This document shows, piece after piece, positions 31,341 through 39,646 of a DNA stretch of 64,000 bases. The stretch is from Fibrobacter sp. UWH6. Its GTDB lineage: Bacteria; Fibrobacterota; Fibrobacteria; Fibrobacterales; Fibrobacteraceae. The first letter of the stretch is position 1; every line of letters begins with the position of its first letter. The notes beneath the pieces are model-generated. The model saw only the letters and a program-made list of their open reading frames with translations, was not told the origin of the DNA and searched no databases. The stretch lies in the NCBI RefSeq assembly GCF_900142465.1, contig NZ_FRAX01000014.1:1-64000 (forward strand), written 5' to 3'. A program made the position numbers and the translations under genes.

Positions 31341-32413
31341 TGAGAAGAGAAAACGCTTCGCTGCAGACGAGAGATGAAAGAATGCACTCTTGGTTGCTGG
31401 TCCTCTTGTTGTGTGTCTTTTGCGCAATGCCTGCTTTTGCGGGCAAGAAGGCTACACTTGGAAGTTTTGACGGTTTTGTAGAACGTATGGGTGCCGGTAC
31501 CCGCGAACTGGGCCGTGGTAATACAGGTTCTGCCGATACGGCTTCTATGCCTGCGGCTTACTGGAATCCGGCCATCCTGGGTTTCCGTGAGAATTTCAAT
31601 TACAACTTGAATGCCGAAAAGCGCGACCTGGATCGTGCCGGTGGTTCTCTGGGCCTCGAAACGAAAATCGGCAAGCGTATGGGTGTGGGTTTTGCCATGC
31701 TTTATCGCGGTGACCTGAACTTCGACGTGATTAACGAAGATGATGAAACCGTTGGAACCGCTTCGCCCTATTTTACCATGATGTACTTGGGTCTTGCCTA
31801 CCGTGCCACCCGCCGAGATGCCTTCGGTCTTTCTCTTTCCATGAGCTATGACAACATGGGAATTTCTGAATATTTCGAAGGCGTTGAACTGGTGGATGAT
31901 TACCGCAGCCCCATGACCTTGAACTTGAGCTGGTTGCGTCAGTGGAATGAGAAGTGGTCGACTTCCGTAGTGATCCGCAACTTGAGCTTTAGCGAAAATC
32001 TTTCTGCCAAGTGGTCCAAGAACACCAGCACCGATAACTCTGTGGCCAGTTCCGATGGCGTTCGCCCCAAGGTGCTGCAGATTGGTGTGGGGTACCGTTC
32101 CCACATCATGGGCAAGCCGGTGTATGCCTGGATGGAAGCCATTGACTATCAGGTGGCGGATACCTTGCTGGCTTTTGACCCGGATCTTCATGTGTGGACT
32201 GGCCGCGTGGGCTTTGAATGCGAAATCATTCCCGATGGTACTTTGCGCCTGGGTATGGATGACCTGGACTGGACTGTTGGCGCGGGCTACAAGTTCCGCA
32301 TCCGCATTGGCAAGAAGAAGTACCTCTTCGACGTGAACTACGCCTTGATCTATGAATCCGAGGCGGACCTCTGGACTCCTCTTAGCTTTGGCCTGAGGGG
32401 CTTCATTCCGTGA
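31340..32413 (+). CDS. PorV/UPF0164-type outer-membrane protein
   Basis: 357 residues. After a signal peptide it has GTRELGRGNTGSADTASMPA and YWNPAIL, the signature start of FadL-like PorV/PorQ barrels, and amphipathic strands to the end. PorV carries type IX secretion substrates to the surface, and its pairing with a FlgD-Ig protein supports that idea. ATG 31340 overlaps the preceding stop (TAATG) and has gggagg upstream. ATG 31382 would give a tidier signal peptide and is the alternative start. The gene is translationally coupled on both sides: recF begins in its last codons. Confidence 0.75.
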   Translation: MRRENASLQTRDERMHSWLLVLLLCVFCAMPAFAGKKATLGSFDGFVERMGAGTRELGRGNTGSADTASMPAAYWNPAILGFRENFNYNLNAEKRDLDRAGGSLGLETKIGKRMGVGFAMLYRGDLNFDVINEDDETVGTASPYFTMMYLGLAYRATRRDAFGLSLSMSYDNMGISEYFEGVELVDDYRSPMTLNLSWLRQWNEKWSTSVVIRNLSFSENLSAKWSKNTSTDNSVASSDGVRPKVLQIGVGYRSHIMGKPVYAWMEAIDYQVADTLLAFDPDLHVWTGRVGFECEIIPDGTLRLGMDDLDWTVGAGYKFRIRIGKKKYLFDVNYALIYESEADLWTPLSFGLRGFIP

Positions 32414-33606
32414 TTGATTTTGTATCCGTTAACTGTATGCGGAGCTTGTCCGGGTTCGAGCAGAAGCTTGGATCCGGCATTACTGTCGTTTACGGACCTA
32501 ACGGATGCGGCAAGACTACGATCCTCGAGGCGATCCACCTGCTGGCCCAAGGATTCTCCTTTAGGGCGAAGGACCTGAAGGAAGCGATTTCCTGGAAGTG
32601 CGACGAAATGATCCTGCGGGGGCATTTTGAAGATAATGGCATGGAAAGGAATCGGGGAATCCGCGTGCATAGGCGGGGTGCCGAAGTCCGTGAAAATGGC
32701 GAAAGCCTGAAATCCGCTGCGGCACTTTTTGGAAGTTGCCCGGCGGTGATTATGCAGCCTTCCGACATTGAACTTTTGCGCGGGGCGCCTGATGTGCGTC
32801 GCCATTGGCTCGATGAAATTCTGTGCTACCGGTCGGCGGCCAATGGGGCGGTGCTTCGCCGCTACAAGCGTGTCCTGCAACAGCGCAACCAGTGGCTTAA
32901 ACAGTATAAGAAGGCCGCTCAGGACCGAAGGAATGGATTGTCTGCTGCGGAAGTGGTGGGCGGCGAGGATCTGTTCAAAATTCTGACGGAGCAACTTATA
33001 GATTTGGGGGCAAAACTCTGGTCGGCTCGTCTAACCTTGACCGAAGAAATGTCTCCGATTATTACGGGCTATTACCGCAAGCTTTCGGGTGGCGTCGACG
33101 AAATTACCTGCGCCTACAAGAGTTCCATTCTCAAGGAATTGGATGCATTGGATGGTGCCGAGTTTTTGGACGGCGAAGAACTTGATGAAGTATCTCCTGC
33201 GGAACCGCAAGACGAAATAGTGTCCGAGGAATCCTTGCGGGAGGCTTTTGCCCGCAAGCTGGCAGGCCTTGAATATGTCGAGAAACTGCAGGGGATGACT
33301 ATGGCCGGCCCTCATCGCGATGACCTGGCGGTTTGCATTGGCGGTTACGAAATGCGTTCTGTAGGAAGTCAGGGGCAGTGCCGTTCTGCGGCTCTTGCCA
33401 TGCGGTTCGCCGCTGTGGATGTGGCTTCCCGCTATCTGAGCAAGCCCATACTTTTGCTGGACGATATCTTTGCGGAACTGGACGTAAATCGTCGAAACGC
33501 CGTGGCGGACTTGATCCGCGAAAAGGAATGCCAGGTGGTGATCGCCACTCCGCAAAAAGAAGACTTGCCTTTTACGGCTGATGCGGAAGTCCAACTGAGT
33601 TTATAG
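32410..33606 (+). CDS. recF: DNA replication and repair protein RecF
   Basis: 398 residues, slightly longer than the usual ~360. Walker A is YGPNGCGKTTILEAIHLLA, followed by AVIMQPSDIELLRGAPDVRR typical of RecF. The ABC signature is in VGSQGQCRSAALAMRFA and the Walker B in LLLDDIFAELD. RecF loads RecA at single-strand gaps. An acidic insertion (about residues 255-275) accounts for the extra length. The GTG start overlaps the PorV-like stop by four bases (GTGA), so recF is translated from the surface-protein mRNA instead of near dnaA/dnaN as in many bacteria. Confidence 0.93.
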   Translation: MIDFVSVNCMRSLSGFEQKLGSGITVVYGPNGCGKTTILEAIHLLAQGFSFRAKDLKEAISWKCDEMILRGHFEDNGMERNRGIRVHRRGAEVRENGESLKSAAALFGSCPAVIMQPSDIELLRGAPDVRRHWLDEILCYRSAANGAVLRRYKRVLQQRNQWLKQYKKAAQDRRNGLSAAEVVGGEDLFKILTEQLIDLGAKLWSARLTLTEEMSPIITGYYRKLSGGVDEITCAYKSSILKELDALDGAEFLDGEELDEVSPAEPQDEIVSEESLREAFARKLAGLEYVEKLQGMTMAGPHRDDLAVCIGGYEMRSVGSQGQCRSAALAMRFAAVDVASRYLSKPILLLDDIFAELDVNRRNAVADLIREKECQVVIATPQKEDLPFTADAEVQLSL

Positions 33607-33629
33607 CGGAACTTCCTATAACGAAAAAA

Positions 33630-33651
33630 GACTGTGGTTTGAACCACAGTC
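33630..33651. terminator. Bidirectional terminator between recF and mscL
   Basis: gactgtggtt pairs with aaccacagtc around tg, with A-rich and T-rich flanks, serving the two converging genes. Confidence 0.9.
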
Positions 33652-33708
33652 TTTTTCATAGTTAGCGCTTGTGAATCGCGGACCAAAATCAAATTGATTG
33701 TTGGACTA

Positions 33709-34158
33709 TTACTTCTTGAGAAGGTCGCGGATTTCGGTGAGCAGCTTTTCTTCTGCAGACGGTTCAGGAGGAGCCGGCGGTGCAGGAGGTTCGGCGGGCT
33801 TTTCTTCAGCCTTGCGCATGTTCTGCATGAAGCCCAGGAACTTCTTCATGACGAGGAAGACCACGATGGCCACGATGAGGAAGTCGACGATGCCGCCGAT
33901 GAAGTTACCGTAGGGGATAGCGACGCCAGCTTCGGTAGTGTAGGTGAGGGACTTGAGGCCTTCGCCTGCGTCCTTGGCACCACCCATGGCGATGAGAGCG
34001 GTAACGCCCGGCATCACGATGTCGTTAACGAAAGAAGTGACGATCTTACCGAATGCACCACCGATGATCACACCGATAGCCATGTCGACGATGTTGCCCT
34101 TGAATGCGAAGGCCTTGAATTCTTCGATCAGGGATGTTGCTTTTCCTTTGATACCCAT
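33709..34158 (-). CDS. mscL: Large-conductance mechanosensitive channel
   Basis: 149 residues. The N-terminal helix (IEEFKAFAFKGNIVDMAIGV) and first membrane helix, with IGGAFGKIVTSFVNDIVMP, are the strongly conserved pore part of MscL. The second membrane helix is IVDFLIVAIVVFLVMKK. The cytoplasmic tail has a Pro-Ala-rich linker and a final helix (EEKLLTEIRDLL). It opens under membrane tension to release solutes on osmotic downshock. A good ribosome site (aaaaggagcc) precedes ATG. Single gene. Confidence 0.97.
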   Translation of the reverse strand: MGIKGKATSLIEEFKAFAFKGNIVDMAIGVIIGGAFGKIVTSFVNDIVMPGVTALIAMGGAKDAGEGLKSLTYTTEAGVAIPYGNFIGGIVDFLIVAIVVFLVMKKFLGFMQNMRKAEEKPAEPPAPPAPPEPSAEEKLLTEIRDLLKK

Positions 34159-34242
34159 GTGGGGCTCCTTTTATGTTAAGATTATCTTAAAAATAGTTTA
34201 AACCTTGGGGTTTTCAAGTGGGATTTCTACATTGTGTGCGTT

Positions 34243-35112
34243 ATGTCATGGTTGATTTTGGCCCTCGCCTCGGCCATTTTTTTAGGATTTTACGACCTGG
34301 CCAAGAAAAAGTCGGTCCAGGGGAATGCTGTACGGCCCGTGCTCTTCATGTGCAGCGCATTTTATGCCTTGCTCATGCTTCCGGTTCTTTTTACGGGAAA
34401 TTGTCAGAGTCTTCCCTGGCAGAGTCATCTTTTTTTGGCGGGTAAGGCCATGATTGTGGGCGGAAGCTGGATTCTGACTTACAACGCCCTGGCCCATTTG
34501 CCTCTTTCTATTGCAACGACGATTCGCGCGCTGGCGCCTGTCTTTACCATCTTCCTGGCGGTGACCTTGATGGGGGAACGCCCCTTTGCCATGCAGTGGG
34601 CCGGTGTGGCGGTGTGCCTTTGCAGCTATGTGGCGCTGAGCCTGGCTGGCCGAAAGGAAATGGGACATTTCTTTAGCAACGGCTGGGTGATCTGCATGGT
34701 CCTGGGCACAATGCTTGCGGCTTGCAGTGGCGCCTACGACAAGTTTATCTTGCAGCGTATGGATTTCGAGCCGACGACGGTGCAGGTGTGGTTCAGCATC
34801 TACATGCTTCTGTGGCAATTTGCAGTTTGCGCCATTACCTGGTTCCCCAAGCGCAAGACCACCACGCCTTTCAAGTTCCGCTGGACATTCCTTCTGGTGG
34901 CGGTTCTGTTGACGGTAGCTGACCGCTGTTATTTCTTGGCGGTGAGCAACCCCGATGCCTTGATTTCGTTGATTACGGTGTTCCGCCGTTCCAGCGTGCT
35001 TATTGGTTTCGTGGCGGGTCTCGTGCTGTTCAAGGAACGCAAGAGTCCGCTGAAGTGGGCCGCCCTCTTCGGCATCATCACGGGTCTTTGCATGATTGCC
35101 TTGGGCAAGTAG
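34243..35112 (+). CDS. EamA/DMT-family transporter
   Basis: 289 residues with ten predicted membrane helices in two EamA repeats (first repeat with ATTIRALAPVFTIFLAV, second with LISLITVFRRSSVLIGFVA). The DMT superfamily exports or imports small metabolites; the substrate cannot be read from sequence. ATG 34243 is chosen over GTG 34234 because the first helix then starts right after the initiator; there is no clear ribosome site for either. The gene precedes coaE by 22 bp and may lie in one unit with it. Confidence 0.85.
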   Translation: MSWLILALASAIFLGFYDLAKKKSVQGNAVRPVLFMCSAFYALLMLPVLFTGNCQSLPWQSHLFLAGKAMIVGGSWILTYNALAHLPLSIATTIRALAPVFTIFLAVTLMGERPFAMQWAGVAVCLCSYVALSLAGRKEMGHFFSNGWVICMVLGTMLAACSGAYDKFILQRMDFEPTTVQVWFSIYMLLWQFAVCAITWFPKRKTTTPFKFRWTFLLVAVLLTVADRCYFLAVSNPDALISLITVFRRSSVLIGFVAGLVLFKERKSPLKWAALFGIITGLCMIALGK

Positions 35113-35134
35113 CCCTTGATTTTTAGCGGTAATT

Positions 35135-35686
35135 ATGATCGGTATAACAGGTCAGATTGGTGCAGGAAAATCCTTCGTAGGACACAAGCTCCGCGAACGT
35201 AAAATCCGTGTAATCGATGCAGACCTGGCCGTGCATCAGCTGTACCGCGACCATGGTGAATTGCGCTCAGCCATCGCCAACGAATTCGGCCCGGAATCGC
35301 TGACGGAATCCGGCGTGAACCGCAATTTTTTTGCCGACCTGATTTTTAGGGATGCGGGCGCCCGACTCCGCCTAGAAAATCTGGTCTATCCGGTTTTGAC
35401 TTCCTACCTCATCAAGGAAAATCCCGACTTTGTGGAGGCCGCCCTTTTCGAGAATGTCCCTGAGCTGGTGGAACATCTGTCTGAAATCTGGGTGGTCATG
35501 GCCTCGCCAGAAGTGCGTCTCCAGCGCCTTACCAAGAACCGCAATATGAACGAGGCCGATGCCTTGCGCCGCATGGAACTGCAGAAGGACAAGGATTCCG
35601 AAGAGGCCTGGCGCAAATTATTCCCGAACAAGCCTCTGCGGTTTATCGACAACTCCTCGGTTGACATACTTCCTAATCTGTTTTAG
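35135..35686 (+). CDS. coaE: Dephospho-CoA kinase
   Basis: 183 residues. P-loop GITGQIGAGKS (3-13), VIDADLAVHQLY with the conserved aspartate, a segment with AALFENVPELVEH in place of the usual LLFE, and VVMASPEVRLQRL followed by RNMNEADALRRM fit CoaE. It adds the 3'-phosphate to dephospho-CoA, the last step of coenzyme A synthesis. It is shorter than most CoaE proteins (about 200) but has all key parts. The stop codon is inside a small hairpin whose right arm is the ribosome site of the next gene. Confidence 0.9.
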   Translation: MIGITGQIGAGKSFVGHKLRERKIRVIDADLAVHQLYRDHGELRSAIANEFGPESLTESGVNRNFFADLIFRDAGARLRLENLVYPVLTSYLIKENPDFVEAALFENVPELVEHLSEIWVVMASPEVRLQRLTKNRNMNEADALRRMELQKDKDSEEAWRKLFPNKPLRFIDNSSVDILPNLF

Positions 35687-35692
35687 ATTAGG
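35672..35692 (+). promoter_or_regulatory. Hairpin spanning the coaE stop and the next ribosome site
   Basis: cctaatc (35672-35678) pairs with gattagg (35686-35692) around tgtttta. The coaE stop (35684-35686) ends in the loop, and the right arm holds the purine-rich site for ATG 35696. A ribosome finishing coaE would open it, which would couple the two genes. Confidence 0.45.
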
Positions 35693-35695
35693 GGC

Positions 35696-36019
35696 ATGAA
35701 TCACTACATCCACGAGTTTGCAGGCTTTCTCAGATTCCACATGGATTCTATTTCGGTGGGTATCATCGCCACGCTTCTAATGATTTATGGCGCATCCATC
35801 AATGGCTACTTCAAGAAGATTACCAGGAGCGTGCCCTTTGTGGGCCGTTTCGCCTTGTTCGTGATCCTGTGTTCTGCTGGTTATGCTTTCATCAGTTCAC
35901 AGGCGGTTAAACTTTTCAAGATGTTCCTGATGAACCAGGCCGACTTGCCCTTGATCGGAATCATCGCAGGGAGTTTTGTGGTGCTGGCCATTATGGCTTA
36001 CCGCGGTAAGGATGTTTGA
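35696..36019 (+). CDS. Small membrane protein (DUF3392-like)
   Basis: 107 residues with three hydrophobic helices: SVGIIATLLMIYGASIN, FALFVILCSAGYAFI and LIGIIAGSFVVLAIMA. Size, spacing and the GASINGYFKK turn resemble the DUF3392 family of gammaproteobacterial membrane proteins; I am only moderately sure. The role is unknown. It follows coaE by nine bases and precedes a 56-residue protein and an NhaC antiporter, all on one strand, so a membrane-transport-related operon is likely. Confidence 0.65.
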   Translation: MNHYIHEFAGFLRFHMDSISVGIIATLLMIYGASINGYFKKITRSVPFVGRFALFVILCSAGYAFISSQAVKLFKMFLMNQADLPLIGIIAGSFVVLAIMAYRGKDV

Positions 36020-36048
36020 TTTTTAAGACTTCGTTCAAAGGAGATTGT

Positions 36049-36219
36049 ATGAGCGAAAAAAAGATGGATAACGTAAGGGCCATAATGGCCCTGAATGATA
36101 TGAAGGTGTACGCCAATTCAAGGGCACTAGATGCCTTGAACTACGCAATTGCCGTCCTTGAAAAGCTGGAAGAATCTGGCATCAAGCAACCCCTCGCCAG
36201 TTTAGAAAAGGAACCTTAA
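36049..36219 (+). CDS. 56-residue protein upstream of nhaC
   Basis: A strong ribosome site (aaaggagattgt) and ATG 36049 give MSEKKMDNVRAIMALNDM followed by an amphipathic helix (LDALNYAIAVLEKLEESG). It is soluble, charged and helical, with no known family. The stop lies one base before the NhaC start, so the two are co-translated. A regulator or partner of the transporter is a possibility from position only. Confidence 0.7.
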   Translation: MSEKKMDNVRAIMALNDMKVYANSRALDALNYAIAVLEKLEESGIKQPLASLEKEP

Positions 36220-36220
36220 T

Positions 36221-37723
36221 ATGGAACAGTGGATTTTTGCTAGCGGAACTTTCTGGGCTCTGGTTCCCCCGATTGTGGCTATTGCCCTTGCCTTGCTGAC
36301 AAAGGAAGTCTATTCTTCGCTTTTTGCCGGTGTGGTGATTGGCGCCCTTTTCATTAGCCAGGGTAGCTTTCCGACTTTTTTGGATTCCATTTTCAAGAAT
36401 GGCCTTGTAGCCAAGGTCTCTGATCCCTGGAACGTAGGCATCCTCCTGTTCCTAGTCATTCTTGGAACCATGGTCGCCCTCATGAATCGTGTGGGTGGTT
36501 CGGCAGCCTTTGGTGAGTGGGCCAAGAAGCGCATCAAGACAAAGACGGGAGCCCAGCTGGCCACGATCTGTCTTGGCATCCTGATTTTTATTGACGATTA
36601 TTTTAACTGCCTTACGGTGGGTAGCGTTATGCGCCCCATTACCGACAAGTACAAGGTCAGTCACGAAAAGCTTTCTTACCTTATCGATTCTACTGCGGCC
36701 CCGGTCTGCATTATTGCCCCCATCAGTTCCTGGGCTGCCGCTGTGTCGGGCTTTGTGGAAGGCGAAGATGGACTGGGACTTTTCATCAAGGCGATTCCCT
36801 TTAATTTTTACGCCCTGTTTACCTTGCTTGCCATTTTCCTGGTTGTTTTTTGGAAAATCGATTTCGGTGCCATGAAGAAGTTTGAGTCCGCCGTTGAAAT
36901 CGCTGCTGCGAAAAGGGAAGAACCTGTCGTTCCTGAAGGTCGTGGCAAGGTGATGGACCTGGTGCTCCCCATTGTGCTGCTCATTGTCTTTTGTACCATC
37001 GGTATGATTTATACAGGTGGATTCTTTGCCAGTGGTAAGGAGGCCAAGGGCTTTGTGGATGCGTTCGGTGCAAGCGATGCTTCTATCGGTCTTGTGTTGG
37101 GTTCCTTCGCTGCTCTTGTACTGACTGTTATTTTGTATGTGTCTCGCGGTGTACTTCGCTTTGGCAAGTGCATGGAATGTCTGCCGGCTGGTTTCAAGGC
37201 CATGGTTCCTGCCATTCTTATTCTGAGTCTCGCCTGGACCTTGAAGGGCGTAACAGATACTCTTGGTGCAAAGGAATTTGTTGCCGGTGTCGTAAGCGGC
37301 AGTGCGGCGAGTTTCATGAATTTCATGCCCGCCATCATCTTTGTCATTGCGGCATTCCTGGCTTTTGCGACGGGAACATCCTGGGGGACTTTCGGCATCC
37401 TGATTCCTATCGTGGTGGCAGCCTTTGGCGGTGTTGACTACAGCCTCATGGTGATTTCTATTTCTGCATGTATGGCTGGTGCCGTTTGCGGAGACCATTG
37501 CTCTCCCATTTCGGATACGACCATCATGGCCAGCGCCGGCGCTCAGTGCGAACATGTGAACCATGTGAATACGCAGCTGCCCTACGTACTTTACGTGGCC
37601 AGCGTTTCCTTCGTGACCTTTATTATTGCGGGCTTTACCCGCAGTGCTGTTATCTCGTTGATCCTGGGTGCTTCCATGATTGTGGGTGGTCTGTTCCTGA
37701 TCAAGAAGAGAATGCGGAAGTAA
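36221..37723 (+). CDS. Na+/H+ antiporter, NhaC family
   Basis: 500 residues and about twelve membrane helices. Hallmarks are LIFIDDYFNCLTVGSVMRPI with the buried acidic pair, LIDSTAAPVCIIAPISSWA, GTSWGTFGILIPIV and GDHCSPISDTTIMASAGA, which together define the NhaC transporter fold (also used by some amino-acid and malate-lactate antiporters). It most likely exchanges sodium for protons at the inner membrane, although other substrates in the family are possible. Last gene of the coaE-DUF3392-small-protein series, with a terminator after it. Confidence 0.88.
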   Translation: MEQWIFASGTFWALVPPIVAIALALLTKEVYSSLFAGVVIGALFISQGSFPTFLDSIFKNGLVAKVSDPWNVGILLFLVILGTMVALMNRVGGSAAFGEWAKKRIKTKTGAQLATICLGILIFIDDYFNCLTVGSVMRPITDKYKVSHEKLSYLIDSTAAPVCIIAPISSWAAAVSGFVEGEDGLGLFIKAIPFNFYALFTLLAIFLVVFWKIDFGAMKKFESAVEIAAAKREEPVVPEGRGKVMDLVLPIVLLIVFCTIGMIYTGGFFASGKEAKGFVDAFGASDASIGLVLGSFAALVLTVILYVSRGVLRFGKCMECLPAGFKAMVPAILILSLAWTLKGVTDTLGAKEFVAGVVSGSAASFMNFMPAIIFVIAAFLAFATGTSWGTFGILIPIVVAAFGGVDYSLMVISISACMAGAVCGDHCSPISDTTIMASAGAQCEHVNHVNTQLPYVLYVASVSFVTFIIAGFTRSAVISLILGASMIVGGLFLIKKRMRK

Positions 37724-37778
37724 GACGGTCGCGCCTAAATATGAAATTTTAACGGCGAAAATTGTAAAAAAAAGTTAA

Positions 37779-37822
37779 GCATCCCGTGGTTTTGATATAG
37801 TTCACACCCGGGATGTCTTTTT
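37779..37822 (+). terminator. Terminator after nhaC
   Basis: gcatcccg (37779-37786) pairs with cgggatgt (37809-37816) around a 22-nt loop, then ctttttgtg. Confidence 0.65.
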
Positions 37823-37899
37823 GTGATTATCTTCTTACATTCGTTGTTTTCCTGAAATTGACTTTGTATTTTCTCATTCGTAGAACTTGAGGAACCAAT

Positions 37900-37983
37900 A
37901 TGAAGTCACATGAACTTTTCATTGTCAAACAGATTGTCGTTCTTTCCGTGATTGCAGCTGTTCTAGGTTACGTTTACGGTTAA
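37900..37983 (+). CDS. 27-residue hydrophobic small protein
   Basis: A short frame starts at ATG 37900 with gagga seven bases before it and reads MKSHELFIVKQIVVLSVIAA then VLGYVYG. It is one membrane helix with a short charged N-terminus. It lies between the nhaC terminator and its own strong terminator (38005-38037) with no other gene in the interval, so the transcript seems to exist for this peptide. No family is known to me. A small membrane regulator or a toxin-like peptide are guesses. Confidence 0.55.
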   Translation: MKSHELFIVKQIVVLSVIAAVLGYVYG

Positions 37984-38004
37984 GTTTAACACTGAGAGAG
38001 AAAG

Positions 38005-38037
38005 GTCGGTGCGGTATATCTGCGCCGGCTTTTTTTT
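38005..38037 (+). terminator. Terminator after the 27-residue gene
   Basis: gtcggtgc (38005-38012) pairs with gcgccggc (38022-38029), two G-T pairs included, then eight T. Confidence 0.88.
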
Positions 38038-38078
38038 ATACGGTGGAATGCCGGGTGGTGAGTTTCTAACTTTAAGGC

Positions 38079-38702
38079 ATGGATTCTTTTGAGGAACATT
38101 TTTCCGAGGTGTTTGAAACCGCGAACCTGAAGGGGGCGCGGGTAACGCTTGTTGGCCTGCGGGAACTGGACGAGGCGGCGTCTGACGCGCTGTACCAAAA
38201 GATTTGCGGTTCCCGGGAATTTCTTCTGGAACACTTACCCTGGATTGCGGAAACGTCTCCTGCGGATCTTAGAAAGAGGGCCCGCTCCTGGTGTCTGCAG
38301 GCTCACTTGTCCCAGGGCGGCTGTTGGCAGATCTTCGAAACGGCAGAAGGCGGCTCGAACTCCATTGCGAACGTTGCCGAAAACTCCGTCGGGAACCTGG
38401 CAGGCTTCCTGATGATGGACGTGAACATGGGGAACCATTCTGCCACCTTGAGTTATTGGCTGTTCAGGGAATTTACCGGTCGCGGTCTCATGACGGAATC
38501 CCTGGAGTGCCTTTGTAGGTTTGCCCTTGACACTCTGCGGTTAAACCGATTGGAACTTTTCGCCTCGGTGGAAAATCCCAAAAGTCAGGGGGTGGCTCGC
38601 CGCTGTGGGTTCCGCGAAGAGGGTATATGTCGCGATTTTGAGCTAAAAAACGGGATTTTCGTGGATCATGTCCGTTTTTCAAGGCTTGCCCGCGATGGTT
38701 AG
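38079..38702 (+). CDS. GNAT acetyltransferase, RimJ/RimL type
   Basis: 207 residues. The beginning (GARVTLVGLRELDEAAS) and middle (GFLMMDVNMGNHSATLSYWL) follow the ribosomal-protein-alanine acetyltransferase group. The acetyl-CoA site is GRGLMTESLECLCRFAL, and LNRLELFASVENPKSQGVAR then RCGFREEGICRD complete the fold. The acceptor may be a ribosomal protein N-terminus or a small molecule. The start at ATG 38079 lacks a clear ribosome site. It stands alone upstream of the first TIGR02147 module. Confidence 0.85.
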   Translation: MDSFEEHFSEVFETANLKGARVTLVGLRELDEAASDALYQKICGSREFLLEHLPWIAETSPADLRKRARSWCLQAHLSQGGCWQIFETAEGGSNSIANVAENSVGNLAGFLMMDVNMGNHSATLSYWLFREFTGRGLMTESLECLCRFALDTLRLNRLELFASVENPKSQGVARRCGFREEGICRDFELKNGIFVDHVRFSRLARDG

Positions 38703-38725
38703 GAATTGTTTTTCTGGTTACAGAA

Positions 38726-38743
38726 TGTTTACTCGAGTAAACA
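38726..38743 (+). promoter_or_regulatory. Operator-like palindrome before the first TIGR02147 gene
   Basis: TGTTTACTCGAGTAAACA is a perfect 18-bp palindrome 54 bp before ATG 38798. A promoter-like TATCTTTC (38785-38792) lies between it and the start, leaving little or no leader. The site is placed where an activator or autoregulator would bind. Confidence 0.6.
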
Positions 38744-38797
38744 ACAAAAAGAGATTATTTTTTCAATATTGAGGCGCACTCTTCTATCTTTCTAAGT

Positions 38798-39646
38798 ATG
38801 GAAAATGGGAAAGAAAATATCCTCGTAGAACCTGATGTTCTGCAGTACACCAATTACAGGGTGTACCTTAGGGACTATTACGAGTATAAGAAGAAGACCA
38901 CTGCGGCCTTCAGTTTGCGTTTTTTTGCCGAAAAGGCCGGGCTTTCTAGTCATGCTCATCTGAAACTTGCCATCGACGGCAAGCGTAACATCACAAAGAA
39001 CACTGCTACCAAGCTTATCCACGGTCTCGGTCTCGAGAATCAACGTGCCGCATATTTTGAAAGTCTGGTTTTCTTTAACCAGGCGACAACTGACGAAGAC
39101 AAGAAAATCTACTACGCCCAGTTGATCAAGGCAAGCCCTCGCTCCAAGCTGCACAAGATGGACAAGGCTCAGCTTCGAATTTTTAAGGAATGGCATCATT
39201 CCGCAATTCTGGAAATGGTGGGACTCAAGGATTTCCGTCCTATCCCCGACCAGATTTCCAAGCGTCTCCGTGGCTTGATTACCCCGGCGCAGGTGACTGA
39301 ATCCCTGAACTTGCTGTTGGAGTTGGGTCTGCTGGTAAAGACCGCTAACGGTTATAGACAGAGTAATCCGCTGATTACGACCGACGACGAAGTCCAGGAT
39401 GTTGTGGTCAAGATGTACCACAACCAGATGCTTAGCCTTTCAAACAAGATGCTGAACGACCTTCCGGGTGCCGAAAGGGACGTTTCCGCCTTGACTTTTG
39501 GAATTAAGCGCTCTGATTTCGTTAATTTGAAGAAACATTTGCAACTTATGCGAAAAGAACTACTAGATTTCTCTGCAAAAGCCGGAGAAGCTGAAGAGGT
39601 TGTACAAATCAACATTCAGCTGTTCCCGCTGACTCGAGGAGTGTGA
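38798..39646 (+). CDS. TIGR02147 / DUF4423 family protein, copy 1
   Basis: 282 residues. The N-terminal ~75 residues (YTNYRVYLRDYYEYKKK, FFAEKAGLSSHAHLKLAIDG) look like a helix-turn-helix; KNTATKLIHGLGLENQRAAY and FESLVFFNQATTDEDKKIYY follow. The C-terminal half, ending in VQINIQLFPLT, is the TIGR02147/DUF4423 core known mostly from Fibrobacter, where there are many paralogues. Presumably a DNA-binding regulator; no target is proven. A perfect palindrome lies upstream. The last base of its stop (TGATG) is the first of the next gene's ATG, so regulator and lipoprotein are made together. A second such pair is at 52957-55484. Confidence 0.85.
   Translation: MENGKENILVEPDVLQYTNYRVYLRDYYEYKKKTTAAFSLRFFAEKAGLSSHAHLKLAIDGKRNITKNTATKLIHGLGLENQRAAYFESLVFFNQATTDEDKKIYYAQLIKASPRSKLHKMDKAQLRIFKEWHHSAILEMVGLKDFRPIPDQISKRLRGLITPAQVTESLNLLLELGLLVKTANGYRQSNPLITTDDEVQDVVVKMYHNQMLSLSNKMLNDLPGAERDVSALTFGIKRSDFVNLKKHLQLMRKELLDFSAKAGEAEEVVQINIQLFPLTRGV

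Noticed and set aside
36310-37564. Minus-strand frames over nhaC
   Set aside because: Basic, low-complexity translations; the plus strand encodes a conserved transporter.
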